Source: an uncultured Clostridia bacterium
Lineage (GTDB): Bacteria; Bacillota; Clostridia; UBA1381
Direction of reading: 5' to 3'
Assembly: GCA_944390495.1 (NCBI GenBank)
Contig: CALXQE010000035.1
Span: 1-59,014, forward strand
Length of the DNA stretch: 59,014 bases
Under the pieces are notes generated by a model, which was given only the letters and a program-made list of their open reading frames with translations, did no database searches and had not been told where the DNA came from. This document shows, piece after piece, positions 39,438-48,044 of this stretch. A program made the translations under genes and the position numbers. The stretch's first letter is position 1, and each line of letters opens with the position of its first letter.

Positions 39438-39946
39438 TGGCAAGAGAAGCAAGAAAACTAAGTAAAAGCGGTAATTATTACGTGGAACTTAAAGGGGATA
39501 GACTGTTTGGCAGTGATGATGATAAAAAGCAGTTTATAGAGATTTTGGAAAAGAACTTTGCAACGGGAATAATACACGGATACAGATTGGATAACGATAA
39601 GATACGTCTTGTTGTAAAGGAAAGCGAAAAGGGAATATCAATGGCTATGAAAAGCGTTACGACAAGTTATGCAAGATATTTTAATAGGATTCACGTTAGG
39701 GACGGAAAACTGTTTACAGATCGTTTTAAAAGTGAACCACTTGAAACAGAAGAGGAAATCACAGAGTATGTAAAGTCCCTTGATAAAAAGACAGCCGTAA
39801 AACGAAAGAAAACTCAAAAAACAGAAAAAACAAAGACAGAAGAAGAGGTACAGATTAAAAAAGAAGATAATACTGATAATGATACAGCTAAAAATAACAT
39901 AAATAAGAGCGTACCTAAAAAAAGTTTGCCTTCGTGGCTTTTGTAA
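39437..39946 (+). CDS. Domesticated Y1/REP-type transposase (RAYT) relative
   Basis: A 169-residue protein whose first 110 residues follow the Y1 (IS200/REP-associated tyrosine) transposase fold: MAREARKLSKSGNYYVELKG, FIEILEKN, GYRLDNDKIRLVVKE, TSYARYFNRIH and GKLFTDRFKSE. The HUH motif (normally NHVHLL) has become N53-D-K-I-R-L, so both metal-binding histidines are gone; a tyrosine (Y111, in ITEYVKSL) remains near the catalytic position. The last 50 residues are a Lys/Glu/Thr-rich low-complexity tail ending LPSWLL. Probably no longer a nuclease but still nucleic-acid-binding (inference). Promoter and start lie inside a 12-bp inverted repeat. Confidence 0.75.
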   Translation: MAREARKLSKSGNYYVELKGDRLFGSDDDKKQFIEILEKNFATGIIHGYRLDNDKIRLVVKESEKGISMAMKSVTTSYARYFNRIHVRDGKLFTDRFKSEPLETEEEITEYVKSLDKKTAVKRKKTQKTEKTKTEEEVQIKKEDNTDNDTAKNNINKSVPKKSLPSWLL

Positions 39947-40011
39947 AGGTATAAAATTTTACATTCCTGAATAAAATATACTAAACAGTATATTTTTGGA
40001 GGAACAGTAAA

Positions 40012-40764
40012 TTGAAAGTTTATTCAATAAAATTAAAAAGTATAATTATACTGGTTATAGCTGTTTTGGCAATACCGATACTGTATTTCTCCACAAGGGA
40101 AACGGTATCGGTATTTCTTGTAAACGGACGGGAAATCCCAATATACAGCGTTGAAAGAGATGACAATAAAATAGCTGTTACCTTTGATTGTGCGTGGAGT
40201 GACGAGGATATACCCAAAATACTTGATACACTTGATACGTATAACTGCAAAGCAACATTTTTTGTTGTGGGAGATTGGGCGGAAAAATATCCCGACAGTT
40301 TGAAAATGATAAGTGACAGGGGACATGAAATAGGCAACCATTCATATAATCACGCTGATTACACAAAGCTTGGTGCTGATGAAATCATAAGTGACCTTGA
40401 TAAATGTGATAATATTATAGAGAATATTACAGGTGTAAAACCTACACTTATGCGTGCACCGTCGGGGGGATATAATAACACGGTAGTTAAGGCGGCGGAA
40501 AACAGCGGAAGATTTTATATACAGTGGTCGGTAGATGGGATTGATTATGGCGACGCTGCTGCCGATGAAATATATGACAGAAGCGTAAAAAATACAAAAG
40601 CGGGCGATATAATTTTACTTCACAACGGAACAAAACATACTGCCGAAGTTTTGCCGAAAATCCTTGAGGCACTTGAATGTAAATATGAATTTGCGACTGT
40701 TTCAGATCTTATTTATAAAGAAAACTATATTATTGATAATGCCGGACGTCAATTTCTTAAATAG
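40012..40764 (+). CDS. PdaB-like polysaccharide deacetylase
   Basis: A 250-residue protein with an N-terminal membrane anchor (about 8-26) followed by a NodB domain. Motifs: AVTFDCAWSDEDIP (the conserved Asp), HEIGNHSYNHADYT (metal-binding His pair), MRAPSGGYN, and GDIILLHNG near the end. Its closest resemblance is to PdaB (YbaN), a sporulation deacetylase acting on spore peptidoglycan, which also has TFD.AW in place of TFDDGP. The TTG start has GGAGGAA seven bases upstream. It is not obviously in an operon. Confidence 0.88.
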   Translation: MKVYSIKLKSIIILVIAVLAIPILYFSTRETVSVFLVNGREIPIYSVERDDNKIAVTFDCAWSDEDIPKILDTLDTYNCKATFFVVGDWAEKYPDSLKMISDRGHEIGNHSYNHADYTKLGADEIISDLDKCDNIIENITGVKPTLMRAPSGGYNNTVVKAAENSGRFYIQWSVDGIDYGDAAADEIYDRSVKNTKAGDIILLHNGTKHTAEVLPKILEALECKYEFATVSDLIYKENYIIDNAGRQFLK

Positions 40765-40766
40765 TA

Positions 40767-40795
40767 TTTACAAATGTATATTTTTCCATTATAAT
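40767..40795 (+). promoter_or_regulatory. Promoter of the GH43 gene
   Basis: TTTACA, 17-base spacer, TATAAT; AGAAAGG lies before the gene start. Confidence 0.6.
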
Positions 40796-40830
40796 TAGCC
40801 TATGGAAACAGCTAAGAAAGGTGGAATAAT

Positions 40831-41772
40831 ATGAAAAAAGAATTTGAATACAACAGTCCGTTAGTATATCAAAGGGCAGATCCTTATGTGTATCTTCATA
40901 CGGACGGATATTACTATTTTACAGGCACAATGCCTCAGTATGACTGTATAGAAATCAGACGTGCAAAGACGCTAAATGAATTATTGACAGCCGATTCCTC
41001 TGTTGTATGGAAAAAACATAAAACAGGTGAGATGGGATCTCATATATGGGCACCGGAACTTCACTATATCGACGGTGTGTGGTATATATATTTTACAGCC
41101 GGCGATGCAGACCAAATATGGGAGATACGTCCGTATATTTTAATGTGTGAGGACGAAAATCCTATGACAGGAAAATGGATAGAAAAGGGTAAAATTGATG
41201 TTGGAGTACAGAGTTTTTCCCTTGATATGACGGCATTTAAAAATAATTGTGAGCTTTATACAATATGGGCACAAAAAATCGAACCGGCAGATGTATCAAA
41301 TATCTATATTGCAAAAATGAAAAACCCATGGACTCTTGAAACAGAACCAATGCTTTTAAGTACACCTGAATATGATTGGGAAAAGCAAGGTTTTAAAGTA
41401 AATGAAGGTCCGGCGGTGCTTATAAGAAACGGTAAAGTTATAGTGACATATTCAGCGTCTGATACAGGCTGGAGATACTGTATGGGTATGCTTTGGGCAG
41501 ACGAGAACAGTGACTTGCTTGATAAAAATTCGTGGCATAAAAGTGATAAGCCTGTATTTAAGACAAGCGAAGAAAATGAGCAGTACGGACCGGGACACAA
41601 CTGTTTCACAACTGATAACGGCAAAGATGTACTTGTATACCATAGCAGAAACTATAAGGAAATAAATGGCGATCCACTTAATGATAATAACCGCCATGCA
41701 CGTGCAAAGGTTTTTGAGTACGATGAAAAGGGACTTCCTGTATTCGGTGAACCTGTTAAGAAAAATATATAA
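40831..41772 (+). CDS. Glycoside hydrolase family 43, intracellular
   Basis: A 313-residue five-bladed beta-propeller enzyme with no signal peptide. The GH43 catalytic triad is Asp17 (RADPYVYL, general base), Asp132 (FSLDMTAF, pKa modulator) and Glu192 (VNEGPAVL, general acid). Other family motifs are GSHIWAPELHYIDG and YGPGHNCF. Members of this branch act as alpha-L-arabinofuranosidases or beta-xylosidases on short oligosaccharides brought into the cell; which of these applies here is unresolved. It stands alone between its own promoter and terminator. Confidence 0.9.
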   Translation: MKKEFEYNSPLVYQRADPYVYLHTDGYYYFTGTMPQYDCIEIRRAKTLNELLTADSSVVWKKHKTGEMGSHIWAPELHYIDGVWYIYFTAGDADQIWEIRPYILMCEDENPMTGKWIEKGKIDVGVQSFSLDMTAFKNNCELYTIWAQKIEPADVSNIYIAKMKNPWTLETEPMLLSTPEYDWEKQGFKVNEGPAVLIRNGKVIVTYSASDTGWRYCMGMLWADENSDLLDKNSWHKSDKPVFKTSEENEQYGPGHNCFTTDNGKDVLVYHSRNYKEINGDPLNDNNRHARAKVFEYDEKGLPVFGEPVKKNI

Positions 41773-41776
41773 AACT

Positions 41777-41807
41777 AAAAAACCGTGGGCATATCCCACG
41801 GTTTTTT
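41777..41807. terminator. Bidirectional terminator after GH43
   Basis: AAAAAACCGTGGG / CCCACGGTTTTTT, a 13-bp perfect stem with a 5-base loop and A/T tracts on both sides. Confidence 0.93.
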
Positions 41808-41838
41808 AGTATGAAGAAAAAATGAAAAAATTAGCTGT

Positions 41839-41865
41839 GTATTAAAACTTAGGGGGTTCTAATAC
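41839..41865 (-). terminator. Weak hairpin after the oleate-hydratase-like gene
   Basis: In minus-strand RNA, GUAUUAGAAC pairs with GUUUUAAUAC (10 pairs, one G-U), loop CCCCUAA. No immediate U-tract follows, so termination may rely on the stronger stem at 41777-41807. Confidence 0.4.
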
Positions 41866-41905
41866 TGTATATATAATAATCTATAAACCTTAAAAAAACC
41901 TTAAA

Positions 41906-43552
41906 TTATAAAGACATCAGCGAATTTTTTAGAAATTTTTTGATTTTTCTGCATGAAAAAGGTGTCGCTTTAAATACTTTTTCTTTTGTTTTCATTAGAG
42001 TATATGCGGCACTGCGTGCTGTTGATACTGCGTATTCCTGTGAAAAAACTGTTCCGTTTTCGTATTCTGCAAAGTCACCGGATACAGCCATATTACCTAT
42101 TCCTATCGGTATGATTTCAAGTTTTGAGCCGCCGGGAGCAACAAATGAATGGTCAAAACGTCTGTGACACGGAATTACATTGATTACGGATTCTCTGATG
42201 TCGTCCCATGCTTCGTCAAGGTTAAAGCAGGAAACAAGCTCGTAAAGAATTTCCGCACCGCTGCATTCTGTCATAGGTTTTCCGCATCTTTCACCGTCAC
42301 GGTCAAAATGTGTTGCACTGCCCCACATAATACGAATATCTTCTTTAGTATTTTTAAAATGTGTTGACGGTACGGCACAAACGGTAAATTTCCAGTTTGA
42401 GTTATCAAGAACAATTATTCCGTCATTTCCAAGTGCACCGCATGTAACTTTGTCGATTAGTTCAGGAAGCAGACTGTTTGATAGAGTAATTGTAAATTCC
42501 TCTGACATATTTTCGTCAAGCTCACTGAAAAACAACGATGGGTCTTTGAATACGTGGTTTTTCTCTGAAAGCTTTTTCCACAGCATATATGGAGTGGACA
42601 GTAGTTTTGGAGCCGGTTCGTTAAATGAACCGAATGATTCACCGTATGACATATCGTCAGTTGGAAGAATACATAAGTCACCATCATTTAAATATACTGT
42701 TTTGCGTATGCCGTTATCGGTATAGTGAACGGCACTTACGTTATCATCTTCAAAATCAATATCAGTAACTTCGCAGCCGCTGTTAATATCAGCACCTATC
42801 TTTTCAAGGTGAGATTTTAACGGCATTACTATTTCTTCGTATCTGTCGAAGTCATCAGGAATAGTACCTGACATCATATTATCAAAGTGTGCAAGACAAT
42901 TTATAAATTCGTATGTGCTGTCGCCTTGAGAGTATCCGTAAGCACTTGAAAATAACTTCCAAAAGGGTGTTTGGAAAAATTCGCTGTCAAATGTTTCAAA
43001 CATAGGAATTGATTTAAGTTTTGCACTATCACTTTGCATAAGCTGCATTATTATTTTTCTATGCTCTTTATCCAGCTTTATTTTTGAAATGTCAATTACA
43101 TTTTTATCCTCATCAATAAACGTTATAGGTCTTGAAAGAGGATTTGAACGGTAAATATTTAAAATTTCCTCACAAACTGTAAGGTCAGGAATGTCAGTTG
43201 AATTTACACCGCTTAAAAGTTCAAATAAATTCATACTGTTTCGTGTACTTATTATTTTTCCTCTGCGGCAAATATAACCATTTTCACTGTCACCGATTTT
43301 AGGTGTTTGATTTATGAAAACATGTACATTTGACGGTTTTAATCCGCAGTCACGTATAAGGTATAAAGCACTTGCAAGAGCGGATAGACCGCCGCCGGCA
43401 ATATATACATTTTTATTTGAAGCAGCAATTTCATTTTCAAAAGCTTTTTTCTTGTTTTTATTATATATAGTAACAGCAACTGCTGTGACTGCTGCTGCAG
43501 CCGTTACAGCTGCACCGATAGCAAGAAGTTTCTTTAAATCGTTCTTCTTCAT
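41906..43552 (-). CDS. Membrane-anchored oleate hydratase (OhyA) relative
   Basis: A 548-residue FAD protein of the oleate hydratase (myosin-cross-reactive antigen) family. An N-terminal hydrophobic anchor (about 10-30, Ala/Val-rich) precedes the FAD-binding IAGGGLSALASALYLIRD. Family landmarks include the N-terminal loop, FAD-contact regions and the C-terminal AVSGDFAEYENGTVFSQEYAVSTA. The catalytic RGGREM loop has become R96-R-G-K-I-I, so the proton-donating Glu is Ile100; most of the following ENHFECLWDLF is also changed. Whether it still hydrates fatty acids is doubtful. It is monocistronic, with an extended -10 promoter (TGTGGTATAAT) at 43585-43590. Confidence 0.85.
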   Translation of the reverse strand: MKKNDLKKLLAIGAAVTAAAAVTAVAVTIYNKNKKKAFENEIAASNKNVYIAGGGLSALASALYLIRDCGLKPSNVHVFINQTPKIGDSENGYICRRGKIISTRNSMNLFELLSGVNSTDIPDLTVCEEILNIYRSNPLSRPITFIDEDKNVIDISKIKLDKEHRKIIMQLMQSDSAKLKSIPMFETFDSEFFQTPFWKLFSSAYGYSQGDSTYEFINCLAHFDNMMSGTIPDDFDRYEEIVMPLKSHLEKIGADINSGCEVTDIDFEDDNVSAVHYTDNGIRKTVYLNDGDLCILPTDDMSYGESFGSFNEPAPKLLSTPYMLWKKLSEKNHVFKDPSLFFSELDENMSEEFTITLSNSLLPELIDKVTCGALGNDGIIVLDNSNWKFTVCAVPSTHFKNTKEDIRIMWGSATHFDRDGERCGKPMTECSGAEILYELVSCFNLDEAWDDIRESVINVIPCHRRFDHSFVAPGGSKLEIIPIGIGNMAVSGDFAEYENGTVFSQEYAVSTARSAAYTLMKTKEKVFKATPFSCRKIKKFLKNSLMSL

Positions 43553-43584
43553 TCTATCACGCTCCTAACGATATTATTAAGATT

Positions 43585-43595
43585 ATTATACCACA
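43585..43595 (-). promoter_or_regulatory. Extended -10 promoter of the OhyA-like gene
   Basis: Minus-strand TGTGGTATAAT, about 33 bases before the start; the -35 region is weak. Confidence 0.45.
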
Positions 43596-43643
43596 TAAAT
43601 TACGTTTTGTACATAACTAATAATAAAAACAAAGTTATTTTCG

Positions 43644-43672
43644 TTGAAAATTTTGTCATTTTATGATATAAT
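43644..43672 (+). promoter_or_regulatory. Promoter of the membrane protein / PPIase pair
   Basis: TTGAAA, 17-base spacer, TATAAT, about 35 bases before the GTG start. Confidence 0.65.
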
Positions 43673-43707
43673 TACAAACAGTTTATCATAGAAAGGGTGA
43701 ATATAAG

Positions 43708-44535
43708 GTGAAGAGGAAGATAGGACTGAAGGGTACGGCAATATTACAGCTTGTACTTCAGGCACTTGTTGTGGTAACGCTTATTGCCGAGGCATTTAAC
43801 AGGAATTTTTATAATGTTTTTCTATGTGTGCTTACACTTATCTTGTTTAATATACCGAGTTTTGTGGATTTAAAACTCAAAATAAAATTGCCGTCTGCAC
43901 TGGAAGCTGTAATACTTCTTTTTATATTCTCAGCCGAGATTTTGGGTGAGATACGAAGTTTTTATACTGTTTTCCCATATTGGGATACAATACTGCATAC
44001 GATAAATGGATTTATTATGGCGGCGATAGGTTTTGCTATGATTGATATTTTAAACCAAAACCCAAAATTTCATATAAATATGTCGCCGTTTTTTCTTGCA
44101 TTTGTGGCATTTTGTTTTTCAATGACGGTTGGTGTACTTTGGGAATTTTTTGAGTTTAGCATGGATTATTTTTTTGGCTTTGATATGCAGAAGGATACAT
44201 TCGTTTCGGCAATTAATTCAGTTGCTTTAAATCCGGTGGGACTTAATAAAGAAGTTAGAATATCAGATATAACAAGTACGATTATAAATTCAGCAAACGG
44301 AGTTTATACAATAGATAAAGGTTATCTTGATATAGGAATTATTGACACGATGAAAGATCTTGTGGTAAACTGTATAGGAGCTGTTGTATTTTCGGCAATA
44401 GGATTTATTTACATAAAGCAGAGGGGTAAAGGAAGAGTGGCAAAAAGCTTTATCCCGCAGTTAAAAACACATGAGGAAATAGAACAGACGGAAAATATTA
44501 TAAATTTAAAAAAGAATAGGAGAAAAGTAAAATGA
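43708..44535 (+). CDS. Integral membrane protein, DUF2238-like
   Basis: A 275-residue protein with about six membrane spans in the first 165 residues and one more near 220-240. The signature-like stretches FPYWDTILHTINGFIMAAIGF and VGVLWEFFEFSMDYFFGFDMQ resemble the DUF2238 membrane family, whose function is unknown to me. After span four comes an extracytoplasmic loop (about 165-210). The cytoplasmic C-terminus is Lys/Arg-rich (INLKKNRRKVK). GTG start with GAAAGGG upstream. It overlaps the next gene by four bases (ATGA), so the pair is translated together, which suggests a functional partnership with the secreted isomerase. Confidence 0.75.
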   Translation: MKRKIGLKGTAILQLVLQALVVVTLIAEAFNRNFYNVFLCVLTLILFNIPSFVDLKLKIKLPSALEAVILLFIFSAEILGEIRSFYTVFPYWDTILHTINGFIMAAIGFAMIDILNQNPKFHINMSPFFLAFVAFCFSMTVGVLWEFFEFSMDYFFGFDMQKDTFVSAINSVALNPVGLNKEVRISDITSTIINSANGVYTIDKGYLDIGIIDTMKDLVVNCIGAVVFSAIGFIYIKQRGKGRVAKSFIPQLKTHEEIEQTENIINLKKNRRKVK

Positions 44536-45563
44536 AAAAGATTTTTATGATAGCAGCAGTTACTGCTATGACTTTCTTAGCTGCCGCAGCGGCTTATGCT
44601 CAGGATATATCAATAGTTGTAAACGGTGAGAAGATAGAAACGGAAACTCCGGCGGTAATATCAAATGACAGAACACTCGTACCGTTAAGAGCCGTAAGTG
44701 AAGCTTTAGGCTGTGACGTGTCATGGGACGGTGATACAAGAGGGATAACACTTTGTGACGGGGATTATCTGTATTTTACATGGATAGACCGTGACCATGC
44801 CTTTAAAACATCGGCATACGCACTTCAAGATACAGCTGTAATGGACGCAGCACCTGTAATAATGAATGATTATACAATGGTTCCTTTAAGAGCAATATCA
44901 GAAATGTTCGGTGCGGAAGTGGGCTGGGACGAATATACATATACTGTAACGGTTGACTATGAAAAGAAAAACGTTGAAGAGGGACTTGCAAAAGAATTTG
45001 AAACCTATGAAAAAATTCTTGATCAACAATATGATGCTTATAAAAATTATGCAGACGGAACAGGTAATATAATAAATGCACAGATTCAGCTTGAAAACGG
45101 CGGAGAGATAGATTTAGAGCTATATCCTGACATAGCACCGGAAACGGTAGATAATTTTGTTAAACTTGTAAATGAAAAATTCTATGACGGGCTTATTTTC
45201 CATAGAGTTATTAAAGATTTCATGATTCAGGGCGGCGGATATGATGCTGATATGACAGCAAAGGAAGCCGGCAATATAACAGGTGAATTTATCACAAACG
45301 GTTATTTTAATTTAATACCTCATGACAGAGGCACTATATCAATGGCACGTGCAACAGACCCTAACAGTGCGTCAAGCCAGTTCTTTATAATGCACGCTGA
45401 TACACCATCTCTTGACGGTCAGTATGCAGCATTCGGTAAGGTTACATCAGGTATGGAATATGTTGACGCAATAGCTGAAGCAGAAACAGAAAGTGTTGCA
45501 GAACTTGGAATGGAAGATGTACCGGTTGAAGACCAAATTATAAAAACCATAATTTTAAAATAA
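44532..45563 (+). CDS. Secreted stalk-domain cyclophilin-type peptidyl-prolyl isomerase
   Basis: A 343-residue exported protein. A signal peptide (1-23, cleavage after AYA) precedes a copper-amine-oxidase N-terminal-like (stalk) domain in two halves (about 28-75, VISNDRTLVPLRAVSEALG; and 100-145, MNDYTMVPLRAISEMFG). A helical linker leads to a cyclophilin domain (about 185-340) with FYDGLIFHRVIKDFMIQGG, FFIMHADTPSLDGQYAAFG and the RGTISMARA motif. Cyclophilins speed Pro isomerisation in exported proteins. Stalk domains are frequent in clostridial surface proteins. It overlaps and is coupled to the membrane-protein gene before it. Confidence 0.9.
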   Translation: MKKIFMIAAVTAMTFLAAAAAYAQDISIVVNGEKIETETPAVISNDRTLVPLRAVSEALGCDVSWDGDTRGITLCDGDYLYFTWIDRDHAFKTSAYALQDTAVMDAAPVIMNDYTMVPLRAISEMFGAEVGWDEYTYTVTVDYEKKNVEEGLAKEFETYEKILDQQYDAYKNYADGTGNIINAQIQLENGGEIDLELYPDIAPETVDNFVKLVNEKFYDGLIFHRVIKDFMIQGGGYDADMTAKEAGNITGEFITNGYFNLIPHDRGTISMARATDPNSASSQFFIMHADTPSLDGQYAAFGKVTSGMEYVDAIAEAETESVAELGMEDVPVEDQIIKTIILK

Positions 45564-45586
45564 TGGAATATATTGTTCGTTGAATT

Positions 45587-45634
45587 AAATCACTCCTTTA
45601 TGGTATAGTACATACTGAAGGGAGTGATTTTTTT
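45587..45634 (+). promoter_or_regulatory. Inverted repeat holding the abgT promoter and RBS
   Basis: AAATCACTCCTT (45587-45598) and AAGGGAGTGATTT (45618-45630) pair with one bulge, followed by T7 and then the ATG at 45638. Between the arms is TATAGT (45604-45609, extended TGG), with TTGAAT at 45580. The right arm contains GGGAG, the ribosome binding site. It can be read as the terminator of the PPIase gene with a 19-base loop, or as an operator straddling the -10 of abgT; both may be true. Confidence 0.6.
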
Positions 45635-45637
45635 AAT

Positions 45638-47170
45638 ATGTTAAAAAGAAAAAACAGCGGGATACTGGAAAGAATAGGTCAAAAAATACCTGACCCTGTT
45701 GTTATATTTGCATTTTTATATATAATTGTATTGATAATTACGGCAGTTTTCGGCGGCAAAACCTTTACAATGGAAACACCTGACGGAACAAATGTCGTTT
45801 ATGAAATAAAAAATATGCTGGAATTTGAGAATACAAGGTGGATTTTTCAAAACGCTATTTTAAATAACTGGCTTGGATATGCCGGAGGTATTGTAGGTAC
45901 GGTACTTATAGTTATGTTCGGCATAGGTATAGCTGAAGAATCGGGACTTTTAAAAACACTTGTCAAAAAGGGCGGAAACAGTATATCGGATAAGTTTTTG
46001 CCGTTTTTCCTTGTGTTTTTGGGAATAATGAGTAACATTGCCACAGATGCGGGATATATTATACTTATACCCCTTGCAGGTCTTTTGTATGCAGGTATAG
46101 GAAAAAATCCGCTTATCGGTATAGCGGCAGCATTTGCCGGAGTGAGTGCAGGGTTTAGTGCGAATTTAATACCGGCAACGGTTGTTGATGTTATAATAGG
46201 CACTAATGCACAGGCGTTTGCACAAAGTCAGAATATACCCTTTGTGTCATATACAGGGCAGGAACTTAATCCTATGACCATGCACTATTATTTTATGGTT
46301 GCCTCTACGGTGCTTTTAGTTGTAATAGGAGGAATTATCACTATTAAGTGGATAAAACCTAAATTTGAAAAAAGCAGTTTTGCTATTCCTGAGGATATAA
46401 ACACAGGTGATTTTAAGGTTACCGATACTGAAAAGAAATCACTTTGGTGGGCATTAGGTGGTTTTCTGCTGTCCCTTGTATTTACGGCTCTTCTTGCATT
46501 TGGACCGTTAAGGAACTATATTGATGAAACAGGAAAACAAGTCACACCGTTTCTTGATAATATCATTTTAATAATTACAATGATATTTTTTATAACAGGT
46601 CTGTTTTTCGGTATTGCCTGCGGAAAGTTTAAAAGTACAGGTGATGTTGTAAAATCAATGTCAAAGCAGATAGGCTCAATGGGATACGTTATTGTACTGA
46701 CGTTCTTTTGCTATAATTTCCTTGCACTTTTAACCTATACGAATATAGGAACTTATATAACATATATCGGGGCACAGTTTTTACAGGCAATAGGAGCTTC
46801 AAATTCTCCTGTACTGCTTATTTCAGGATTTATAATTATAACAGCGGTAGTTAATCTGTTTGTGGGAGGACTAAGCTCAAAATGGATGCTTTTAGGACCG
46901 ATATTTGTACCGATGCTTTACAGCGTAAACAGTTCAATGACTCCTGATGTGGTTGCGGCGGCTTACAGAATTGCAGATTCATCAACTAATATTATTACTC
47001 CGCTTATGACGTATGCGGGCGTGGTACTGATGTATATAAGAAAATACAAACCTGAATTTACGGCAGGTAATTTAATTGGTATGATGATGCCTTATTCTAT
47101 TGTGTTCTTAGTTTCATGGACTGTAATGCTGATGATGTTTGTACTGTTCGGTATTCCGCTTGGATTTTAA
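45638..47170 (+). CDS. AbgT family transporter
   Basis: A 510-residue polytopic membrane protein. The N-terminus GILERIGQKIPDPVVIFAF and the internal MSNIATDAGYIILIPLAGLLYA, GVSAGFSANLIPATVVDVI and SSKWMLLGPIFVPML motifs are those of the AbgT family, which imports p-aminobenzoyl-glutamate (a folate breakdown product) in E. coli and exports sulfonamides in others. The twin helical-hairpin layout of the fold is consistent with its length. It is transcribed alone. A possible partner hydrolase (M20 family) is encoded 15 kb upstream, but not next to it. Confidence 0.92.
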   Translation: MLKRKNSGILERIGQKIPDPVVIFAFLYIIVLIITAVFGGKTFTMETPDGTNVVYEIKNMLEFENTRWIFQNAILNNWLGYAGGIVGTVLIVMFGIGIAEESGLLKTLVKKGGNSISDKFLPFFLVFLGIMSNIATDAGYIILIPLAGLLYAGIGKNPLIGIAAAFAGVSAGFSANLIPATVVDVIIGTNAQAFAQSQNIPFVSYTGQELNPMTMHYYFMVASTVLLVVIGGIITIKWIKPKFEKSSFAIPEDINTGDFKVTDTEKKSLWWALGGFLLSLVFTALLAFGPLRNYIDETGKQVTPFLDNIILIITMIFFITGLFFGIACGKFKSTGDVVKSMSKQIGSMGYVIVLTFFCYNFLALLTYTNIGTYITYIGAQFLQAIGASNSPVLLISGFIIITAVVNLFVGGLSSKWMLLGPIFVPMLYSVNSSMTPDVVAAAYRIADSSTNIITPLMTYAGVVLMYIRKYKPEFTAGNLIGMMMPYSIVFLVSWTVMLMMFVLFGIPLGF

Positions 47171-47172
47171 TA

Positions 47173-47213
47173 AAAATTGCTTTCTCAAAGTTTTTTGGGA
47201 AAGCAATTTTTTT
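47173..47213 (+). terminator. Terminator after the AbgT gene
   Basis: AAAATTGCTTTCTC / GGGAAAGCAATTTT pair with one G-U, followed by T's. Confidence 0.88.
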
Positions 47214-47234
47214 GTAAATAATTTGTGAGTAAAT

Positions 47235-47263
47235 TTGACAAAATAGTAATGATGTGGTATAAT
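47235..47263 (+). promoter_or_regulatory. Consensus promoter of sufC-sufB
   Basis: TTGACA, 17-base spacer with TGTGG before the -10, TATAAT: a perfect sigma-A promoter, implying high expression. Confidence 0.8.
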
Positions 47264-47306
47264 TGTATATCAAATAAGTATAAAATATAGAAGGGAGATA
47301 CTTAAC

Positions 47307-48044
47307 ATGCTTGAACTTAAAAAAGTCTGTTGGAATTTACCCAGCGGTGACAGCATATTAAATAATATAGATTTAAAAATACCCTCAGGAAAAATGACTG
47401 TTGTAACAGGTCCGAACGGAGGCGGAAAAACTTCACTTGCAAAGATAATTGCAGGTCTTGAAACACCTTCTGACGGAAGTATTTTTCTTGACGGAGAAGA
47501 CATAACAAAATGGGACATTACGACACGTGCAAAGGGCGGTATAGGCTATGCCTTCCAGCAGCCTGTACGTTTTAAGGGGCTGAGAGTAAGAGATTTACTA
47601 AACCTTGCAGCTGAAAGAACACTTGAAGAACGTGAAATATGTAATGTTTTAGGTCAGGTTGGACTTTGTGCCAATGACTATGTTGACAGAGATGTTGACG
47701 CAAGTCTTTCAGGCGGTGAAAGCAAAAGAATTGAAATAGCAACTGTACTTGTAAGAAAAAATGCAAAATTGTTGGTTTTTGATGAACCGGAAGCAGGTAT
47801 AGATTTATGGAGTTTTACAAGCCTTATTGAAGCTTTTGAAAGAATTAAAAATGAAAATGATAAGTCACTTCTTATAATTTCACACCAGGAGAGAATACTT
47901 GAAATTGCCGATTATATAGTTGTAATAGCAAACGGCAGTGTTCGTACCTATGGTAATCGTGAAGACGTACTTCCAAAGCTTTTAACAGAGGATAAGGCAA
48001 GAAAATGTCCCCTTGGAAAGGACAGACAAGGAGGTAATGCATAA
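47307..48044 (+). CDS. sufC: SufC-type ATPase of a minimal Fe-S assembly pair
   Basis: A 245-residue soluble ABC ATPase. Walker A is GPNGGGKTSLAK, the signature LSGGESKRIEIA, Walker B LLVFDEPEAGID, and the switch His is in LIISHQERIL. It resembles SufC, the motor of the SufBC2D scaffold, but with only one SufB-type partner next to it. Start after AAGGGAG. The stop codon overlaps the ATG of sufB by one base, so the two are made together. There is no nearby sufS, sufU or sufD. The C-terminus ends with Cys in ARKCPLGKD. Confidence 0.9.
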   Translation: MLELKKVCWNLPSGDSILNNIDLKIPSGKMTVVTGPNGGGKTSLAKIIAGLETPSDGSIFLDGEDITKWDITTRAKGGIGYAFQQPVRFKGLRVRDLLNLAAERTLEEREICNVLGQVGLCANDYVDRDVDASLSGGESKRIEIATVLVRKNAKLLVFDEPEAGIDLWSFTSLIEAFERIKNENDKSLLIISHQERILEIADYIVVIANGSVRTYGNREDVLPKLLTEDKARKCPLGKDRQGGNA

